From NCBI GenBank assembly GCA_944321565.1, contig CALULT010000029.1, positions 1-39,412 on the forward strand: DNA of 39,412 bases, in the 5' to 3' direction. Made by a program: the position numbers and the translations under genes. Positions 34,893-39,412 of this stretch are shown in pieces. The notes under the pieces were generated by a model. The model saw only the letters and a program-made list of their open reading frames with translations. It ran no database searches and had not been told where the DNA came from. The DNA comes from an uncultured Paraprevotella sp. (GTDB lineage: Bacteria > Bacteroidota > Bacteroidia > Bacteroidales > Bacteroidaceae). The stretch's first letter is position 1, and every line of letters starts with the position of its first letter.

Positions 34893-36395
34893 ATGGCAAG
34901 AATTAATGATGTGAAATTATCAAAAGTCCGTGAAGACGGCAAGGCGGAAATAATTGTTCGTCTCTATGTGACCAAGCTCTTTTGCCCGCAATTCAGGAGC
35001 GGCTTGTTTGTTGACCCTAAAAGGTTCATTCAGGCGGAAAGGGGGTCACGCGCAAGGTGCGCAAGTTATGAGATAGACATTCCGAGACGGGGGAAGCATA
35101 ATTTTGCAGAAGTAAAGGAGCTGGAGGAAACAGGCATGAAACTGGCTCTTTACTTGCAGCGAATCCTTAAAATCTGTGATGCTACCTCCGAGAAACATAA
35201 AGATGAACTGACAACGGAGTGGATTGCTACCTCATTGAGGCTCATCAACAAGGAAAACACCAACATAGAGAATATAAGCTATCAGCACATTGCGGAGTTG
35301 ATGGAAAAGGAACGTCAGGAGATAGAGGCGGAAAGTATCAAAACAAGCAAGCGTTCTTTCTTTGACCTTATGGCGGACTTTCGGGATAATGCCAAGAAGA
35401 AAGTGAACGGTAAGCGCGAGGGCGACAAGTCGGAGGTGTGGAAGAAGAATTTCAATGTACTTCTTCGTGACCTTAAGCGGTATGAGATGTTTGTCCGGTT
35501 GTCGGACGCGAAAAGGAGAAATTTCGTTCTTGACGTGGATTCGATGAATAGCGAGACGATAGAGGATATAGAGTCTTATTTGCGCAATGAGCATGCCTTG
35601 TTGGAGGACTACCCGGAAATATTCAAGAAGATACCTGCATCTACCGACACCAAACGGAGAAGTCCTAAGCCGTCTCCGCGTGGTAACAATTCAATTTGTA
35701 CGCTTTTCAAGAAGTTCAAAGCGTTTTTTAGTTGGCTCAACGAGGAGGGAATTACGGATAACAACCCATTTGATAAATACAAGGGAGTGACAAGTGAACG
35801 CTACGGCACACCTTATTATATTAGCTTGGAGGAGCGCAACCGAATCGCCGACTTCGACCTTTCGGGGCATCCGGAATTGGCCGTACAAAGGGATATATTC
35901 ACATTTCAGTGTTGCATAGGGTGTCGGGTGAGTGACTTGGTGCGTTTGACGGAGAGGAATGTGATAGACGGCGTTGTGGAGTATATTCCAAGCAAGACAA
36001 AGGAAAACATGAAGGTCGTGAGTGTGCCGTTAAATGAACGTGCGCGGGCTTTGGTGGAGAAATACAAGGGCGTGGACGCGAAAGGCAGGCTGTTTCCGTT
36101 TATTAGTCCGCAGAGGTACAACGATGACATAAAAGAGATATTCCGGTTGTGTGGCGTGACCCGGCTTGTGACCGTGGTAAACAGCGTGACCGGGAAAGAG
36201 GAACAGCGGCCTATCAACGAGGTGGCATCTTCACACATGGCGCGGAGGTGTTTTGTGGGGAATCTTTATAAGAAACTGCAAGACCCGAATATAATTGCAT
36301 CCATGTCCGGCCATGCACAAGGAAGTAGGGCGTTTGCACGTTATAGAGAAATAGACAAGGACGTGAAGAAAAATGCTGTTTCGTTAATAAATTGA
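34893..36395 (+). CDS. Tyrosine recombinase/integrase of an integrative element
   Basis: This 500-residue site-specific recombinase would integrate and excise the element on its right. An N-terminal arm-binding domain (about 1-100) and a SAM-like core-binding domain (about 150-300) precede the catalytic domain. Catalytic residues are visible: Arg345 in C-I-G-C-R-V-S-D-L, a Lys in the following beta-hairpin (P-S-K-T-K-E-N), His448-x-x-Arg451, His474 in S-G-H-A-Q-G-S and nucleophile Tyr484 in F-A-R-Y-R-E-I. It is somewhat longer than usual Bacteroidetes integrases (about 400 residues), mostly in the middle region. It is preceded by four direct repeats and followed 15 bp later by an ORF6N gene. 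Confidence 0.93.
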   Translation: MARINDVKLSKVREDGKAEIIVRLYVTKLFCPQFRSGLFVDPKRFIQAERGSRARCASYEIDIPRRGKHNFAEVKELEETGMKLALYLQRILKICDATSEKHKDELTTEWIATSLRLINKENTNIENISYQHIAELMEKERQEIEAESIKTSKRSFFDLMADFRDNAKKKVNGKREGDKSEVWKKNFNVLLRDLKRYEMFVRLSDAKRRNFVLDVDSMNSETIEDIESYLRNEHALLEDYPEIFKKIPASTDTKRRSPKPSPRGNNSICTLFKKFKAFFSWLNEEGITDNNPFDKYKGVTSERYGTPYYISLEERNRIADFDLSGHPELAVQRDIFTFQCCIGCRVSDLVRLTERNVIDGVVEYIPSKTKENMKVVSVPLNERARALVEKYKGVDAKGRLFPFISPQRYNDDIKEIFRLCGVTRLVTVVNSVTGKEEQRPINEVASSHMARRCFVGNLYKKLQDPNIIASMSGHAQGSRAFARYREIDKDVKKNAVSLIN

Positions 36396-36410
36396 GTTAA
36401 GGGGAAAGTT

Positions 36411-37004
36411 ATGGAGTTGGCAGTAATTCAAAGCAGGATTTACGAGGTGAGAGGCGTGAAAGTAATGCTGGACAAGGATTTGGCGGCACTCTACCAAGTG
36501 GAGGTGCGGGCGTTGAATCAGGCCGTGAAAAGGAACATGAAAAGGTTTCCGCCTGATTTCATGTTTCAGTTGACCAAAGAGGAATGGGAAAACTTGAAAT
36601 CACACTTTGTGACTTCAAATTGGGGCGGTGTGCGCAAGCTGCCTTATGCTTTCACGGAACAAGGGCTTGCGATGCTGTCCGGGGTGCTGAACAGTGATTT
36701 GGCCATAGAGGTGAATATCGGCATCATGCGGGCATTCGTGGCCATACGGCAAGGATTGCCGCTGGTGAACACAAGCAAGGAGCTGGAGGAGCTGAAAGCC
36801 CGGCTCAAAGAATTGGAGGAGGCCAGCGAGGAGACAATGGCTGCAATCAATGACCTGTCGGAAGACACCCGCAAGGAATTGGACGATATTTATTTGGCAC
36901 TCTCGCAGCTTGCCACCAAGCAGAAGAAGGCTTCAAATCCTCAACCCATAGGATATAGAGCCATCCAGGAGCGAATGAATATGGAAAAGGATGATGAGAA
37001 ATAA
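36411..37004 (+). CDS. ORF6N domain DNA-binding protein (KilA-N/Bro-like)
   Basis: This 197-residue protein has an N-terminal ORF6N domain (about 8-95): [20 protein letters not shown] followed by [17 protein letters not shown] coiled-coil rich in Glu/Leu (about 120-165) and a basic tail follow. Such proteins are common in phages and mobile elements of Bacteroidetes and are thought to bind DNA; their exact role is unknown. The gene begins 15 bp after the integrase stop and ends at a strong terminator, so integrase and ORF6N probably form one transcript. Confidence 0.88.
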   Translation: MELAVIQSRIYEVRGVKVMLDKDLAALYQVEVRALNQAVKRNMKRFPPDFMFQLTKEEWENLKSHFVTSNWGGVRKLPYAFTEQGLAMLSGVLNSDLAIEVNIGIMRAFVAIRQGLPLVNTSKELEELKARLKELEEASEETMAAINDLSEDTRKELDDIYLALSQLATKQKKASNPQPIGYRAIQERMNMEKDDEK

Positions 37005-37038
37005 CTGTATTAAGGCTTGACATGATTTCGTTTGTTAA

Positions 37039-37063
37039 AGTCGCTCATTGAGCGGCTTTTTTT
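37039..37063 (+). terminator. Rho-independent terminator after the ORF6N gene
   Basis: AGTCGCTC (37039-37046), loop ATT, GAGCGGCT (37050-37057) form an 8-bp stem with one G-T pair, followed by a run of T to 37063. It ends the integrase-ORF6N unit. Confidence 0.88.
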
Positions 37064-37148
37064 GTGCCTTATTGCAAGGAATAGCAAACATTTGGCTAAT
37101 TGTTTCGTATGGTTTTGCTCATTGTTTTATAGCCGCTTAACTGTTTTT

Positions 37149-37156
37149 TATTTTTG
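37149..37156 (+). promoter_or_regulatory. -7 element of the HTH/ATPase/primase gene run
   Basis: TATTTTTG fits TAnnTTTG. A TTG at 37122-37124 is 24 bp upstream, a little far. It lies 77 bases before the ATG at 37234. Confidence 0.4.
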
Positions 37157-37233
37157 CAATACCCGATGTTGTGGGGGTGGCAAATTGTCAGCCGTCAGGG
37201 CGCAAGACCACTTAATTAAAAATTCAGGATAAT

Positions 37234-37515
37234 ATGAAATTAAATGAAATTTTAATGTCAGGCGCGAATGTATCATTCACGATTACAGCAACTGACCTAA
37301 AAGAATGGATGCTTGAGCTAATGGCGGAACAGAAAAAAAGCACCGTCCCGGCTCAACCCGAAAAGTATTTGACCGCGCAGGAGACCGCCGAAAAGTTGGA
37401 CGTGGATACCTCCACGTTATGGCGATGGGACAAAACGGGCTATTTAAAGAAAATCAAGGTTGGGAACAAAATCCGCTATCGTGAAAGTGATGTGCTTAAA
37501 TTGATGGAGGGCTGA
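37234..37515 (+). CDS. Helix-turn-helix protein (MerR/excisionase-like, HTH_17 type)
   Basis: This 93-residue protein has a C-terminal winged HTH (about 43-92): Y-L-T-A-Q-E-T-A-E-K-L-D-V-D-T-S-T-L-W-R-W, then G-N-K-I-R-Y-R-E-S-D-V-L-K-L. This is the fold of excisionases and small regulators of mobile elements. The N-terminal 40 residues may be helical. It is the first gene after a terminator and its stop is 2 bases before the ATG of the next gene. Excisionase or replication-control roles are both possible. Confidence 0.85.
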   Translation: MKLNEILMSGANVSFTITATDLKEWMLELMAEQKKSTVPAQPEKYLTAQETAEKLDVDTSTLWRWDKTGYLKKIKVGNKIRYRESDVLKLMEG

Positions 37516-37517
37516 CT

Positions 37518-37847
37518 ATGGAAACAAGAAAAGCGGCCATAACAGCCGCCCCGAATACCGATGCAAATGTACACAATCCTAACGACATGGCAAAAGTTTT
37601 GGATTACTTTCGATATACGGTAGGGACAACGCTCGATTGCATGTTTGCTACGGGTATTTTGCGCAACTGCATCACATGGTACGTCCGTGACTTGGAACGT
37701 CTTGGATTGTTGCAAGCCATTTACGTTGCGCCTGACAGGCGGACACACTTCATGGCAAAGCATTATTCCGCTGACCCGTCAAAGTGGGTTGAAAAACATG
37801 ACATGCAGTTGCCTTTGTTCGAGGAAGGAGGTGCGGCATGGGAGTGA
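37518..37847 (+). CDS. Small protein of unknown function in the integrative element
   Basis: This 109-residue protein has no motif I can assign. The centre (T-G-I-L-R-N-C-I-T-W-Y-V-R-D-L-E-R-L-G-L-L) followed by a short basic strand region looks like a winged-helix fold. It starts 2 bases after the HTH gene and overlaps the ATPase gene by 10 bases, so it is part of a tight operon and may aid replication or its control. Confidence 0.7.
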   Translation: METRKAAITAAPNTDANVHNPNDMAKVLDYFRYTVGTTLDCMFATGILRNCITWYVRDLERLGLLQAIYVAPDRRTHFMAKHYSADPSKWVEKHDMQLPLFEEGGAAWE

Positions 37848-38893
37848 ATTTGTTTGACTTGGGGCAAGAGTTAGCCCAAAGGCAGGCGGAAACCCAAAGC
37901 GGTGTACCACGTGAAGTGATGGATATAATCACCGCTTCCCGACTTGACCTGACGAGGGATAACCCCGACCCGGAAGCCATTCTCTTGTGCAACGGACTGC
38001 CATTTGCCACGCGCGGTAATTTCTCCGTTATCATAGGATTGCCCGGCAGCAGAAAGTCTTTCCTGATGACCATACTTGCGGGTGCGTATCTTCATGGGGA
38101 GTGCGGATGTTTCAGGTCAGCCAACGGCAAGGGGACAATACTGTGGATAGACACGGAACAGGCACCGGGGCACGTTGCACGTGTAGGCCGTCGGATTAAC
38201 CGTTTGGATGGCCGTCCGGAGAACGAAAACGCACCGGAGGTGGTAATCCTCATGTTGCGGGAATATGCCCCACAGCAACGAAAAGACGTGTTCCGGTATT
38301 CGTTGGAAGTCTTTCACCCTGATTTGGTCATATTGGACGGTGCGGCGGACTTGATGGACGACCCAAACAACATAGAGCAGTCCGCAGAGATACAGCAGTT
38401 GCTGATGGCCACGTCAAAGCAATACGACTGCCACATTTCCACTGTGGTACACTGCAATCCCGGCAACGACAAAGCGAGGGGGCATTTGGGGAGCAACCTC
38501 ATGCGCAAATGCGAGACCGCCGTCACCGTCACCGCGCAGGGCGAAGTGAGCAAGGTGTCGTTCGCTAAAACCCGCGACATTAGGCCGGACGATTTCGCTT
38601 TTTCTGTGGTGAACGGATTGCCCGCTGTCTGTGATGTCCCGGCCATGCCGCGAGAGGACAACACACGCGAGATGTTCGCGGAAATCCTTTCAGACGGGAG
38701 GGCAGTCAGTCACGGGGATTTGTCTAACCGGGTGATGAAGTATCGGGAGAGTGCAGGGAGGCCCGTCAAGTTTGACCGAGCCAAGCAGATAGTGAATAAT
38801 GCCGCCAAGGTTGGCATTATCATCAAAACGCAGGCGGGCGGATATGTCCTATCAAACGAACAAGAGGGTAGCGATAATCAACTACCTTTTTGA
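37838..38893 (+). CDS. AAA/RecA-like ATPase (RepA-type hexameric helicase, AAA_25)
   Basis: This 351-residue ATPase resembles the RepA/RecA-fold replicative helicases of plasmids and integrative elements. Walker A is G-L-P-G-S-R-Lys73-S, Walker B is L-V-I-L-Asp167-G-A. The segment L-W-I-D-T-E-Q-A-P-G-H-V matches the second strand of AAA_25 proteins, and S-T-V-V-H-C-N-P fits the sensor strand. A C-terminal winged-helix-like part follows. It overlaps the preceding gene by 10 bases. A primase-like gene lies 127 bp downstream, suggesting that the element replicates after excision. Confidence 0.87.
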   Translation: MGVNLFDLGQELAQRQAETQSGVPREVMDIITASRLDLTRDNPDPEAILLCNGLPFATRGNFSVIIGLPGSRKSFLMTILAGAYLHGECGCFRSANGKGTILWIDTEQAPGHVARVGRRINRLDGRPENENAPEVVILMLREYAPQQRKDVFRYSLEVFHPDLVILDGAADLMDDPNNIEQSAEIQQLLMATSKQYDCHISTVVHCNPGNDKARGHLGSNLMRKCETAVTVTAQGEVSKVSFAKTRDIRPDDFAFSVVNGLPAVCDVPAMPREDNTREMFAEILSDGRAVSHGDLSNRVMKYRESAGRPVKFDRAKQIVNNAAKVGIIIKTQAGGYVLSNEQEGSDNQLPF

Positions 38894-38896
38894 GGG

Positions 38897-38988
38897 TAGG
38901 TAGGTTAGTCCCCTTATAAAGGGGGACTACCTACCCTACCCAATAGGTAGTAACCAAATTACCCTAAAAACTACCCTAAAACTACCCG
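38897..38988. repeat. Long hairpin followed by TACCC direct repeats (candidate origin region)
   Basis: GGTAGGT (38899-38905) plus AGTCCCC (38907-38913) pairs exactly with GGGGACT (38922-38928) plus ACCTACC (38929-38935): a 14-bp stem with one bulged T and an 8-nt loop. No T-run follows, so it is not a usual terminator. TACCCTAAAA then repeats at 38960 and 38972, with TACCC again at 38983 (11-12 bp period). Lying between the ATPase and primase-like genes, it could be an origin or iteron site. Confidence 0.65.
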
Positions 38989-39020
38989 ATTGTTAACGAC
39001 ATTGAAAATGATTCTTTGAT

Positions 39021-39412
39021 ATGAACAATTATAAATGGCAACTTCAAAAATACAGCGGACGTAACAGCCGCCACACGTGCCCGGCTTGTGGGCGACCGCA
39101 TTGTTTCACGCTCTACGTGGACGCGGCGGGAAATCCGCTGGCGAGCGATGTCGGGCGGTGTGAACACCTTAACTCATGCGGCTACCATCGTACCCCGGCA
39201 CAATATTTCGCAGACCACCCGCAGGAACATGGGCGGGAAAAGTATCGCCCGGCAGAGTCTCAACGGCAACAAAAAGAGGCCAGGACGGACTACATTCCTT
39301 TTGGTTTGATACAAAAAAGCGAAGGCACGGCCAACGGCCTCATGCGCTACCTGTCCAAGTTCTTCACGCAGGAGAATTTGGAGAGGGTGACGAAGATGTA
39401 CCATCTTGGCAG
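39021..39412 (+). CDS. DUF6371-like zinc-binding protein (primase-type), cut by the window edge
   Basis: An ATG at 39021 opens a frame that stays open to the right edge (130 codons seen). The N-terminal part has T-C-P-A-C-G-R-P-H-C and then G-R-C-E-H-L-N-S-C-G-Y-H, a zinc-ribbon like that of phage and plasmid primases. This resembles the N terminus of DUF6371 proteins of Bacteroidetes mobile elements, which continue into a TOPRIM-like domain. It lies downstream of the RepA-like ATPase. The C-terminal part is not visible, so primase activity is inferred. Confidence 0.75.
   Translation, partial: MNNYKWQLQKYSGRNSRHTCPACGRPHCFTLYVDAAGNPLASDVGRCEHLNSCGYHRTPAQYFADHPQEHGREKYRPAESQRQQKEARTDYIPFGLIQKSEGTANGLMRYLSKFFTQENLERVTKMYHLG

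Overview
The window looks like a chromosomal segment of a Bacteroidales bacterium (Bacteroides/Prevotella/Paraprevotella-like; the genus cannot be fixed from sequence alone). The evidence is: many start sites preceded by the Bacteroidetes -7 promoter element TAnnTTTG, several with a TTG about 20 bp upstream; weak Shine-Dalgarno signals; and Bacteroidetes-type gene content (PG_1098-type methyltransferase, secreted GH31/GH43/GH97/GH3 enzymes, an outer-membrane beta-barrel protein, and a Bacteroidetes-style integrative element). No rRNA, tRNA or CRISPR array was seen.

Layout. 1-576 is a repeat-rich non-coding stretch. 577-2480 holds an M15 dipeptidase translationally coupled to a SAM methyltransferase. 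2799-8026 is a plus-strand housekeeping run: GNAT-like protein, topoisomerase IV subunit B (parE), phosphopantetheine adenylyltransferase (coaD) and an S41 processing protease. 8027-8764 has no gene but is packed with palindromes and repeats. 8765-16271 (minus) is a carbohydrate-degradation cluster: GH97, CE1-like esterase and GH43-CBM6 form one operon ending at a strong terminator, and GH31 follows behind its own promoter. The set suits debranching of arabinoxylan or related hemicellulose. A GH3 enzyme (28399-30636) may take part. No SusC/SusD pair is in the window.

16433-18476 (minus) is a TetR-FabG-RluA operon. The gap after it carries a three-unit 22-bp palindromic array at 18637-18700. 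18835-25354 is an envelope-glycan locus: an MsbA-like ABC exporter and two GT2 glycosyltransferases on plus, meeting two tandem paralogous GT4-type glycosyltransferases on minus. 25623-33998 has a secreted TlpA-like thioredoxin protein with a large unrecognised N-terminal part, an HD phosphohydrolase, GH3, and a coupled pair made of a small unknown secreted protein and a large outer-membrane beta-barrel protein.

From about 34.1 kb the composition becomes AT-rich, and an integrative (probably mobilizable) element starts: direct repeats, a tyrosine recombinase, an ORF6N protein, a HTH protein, a small unknown protein, a RepA-like ATPase, a hairpin plus direct repeats, and a DUF6371-like primase-type protein that runs off the right edge.

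The most unusual signals are the 18637-18700 array, a roughly 30-bp repeat found three times near 8.1-8.7 kb and again at 34.1 kb next to the element, a TGTWACA motif shared by the two glycosidase promoters, and the uncharacterised secreted-protein/beta-barrel pair.
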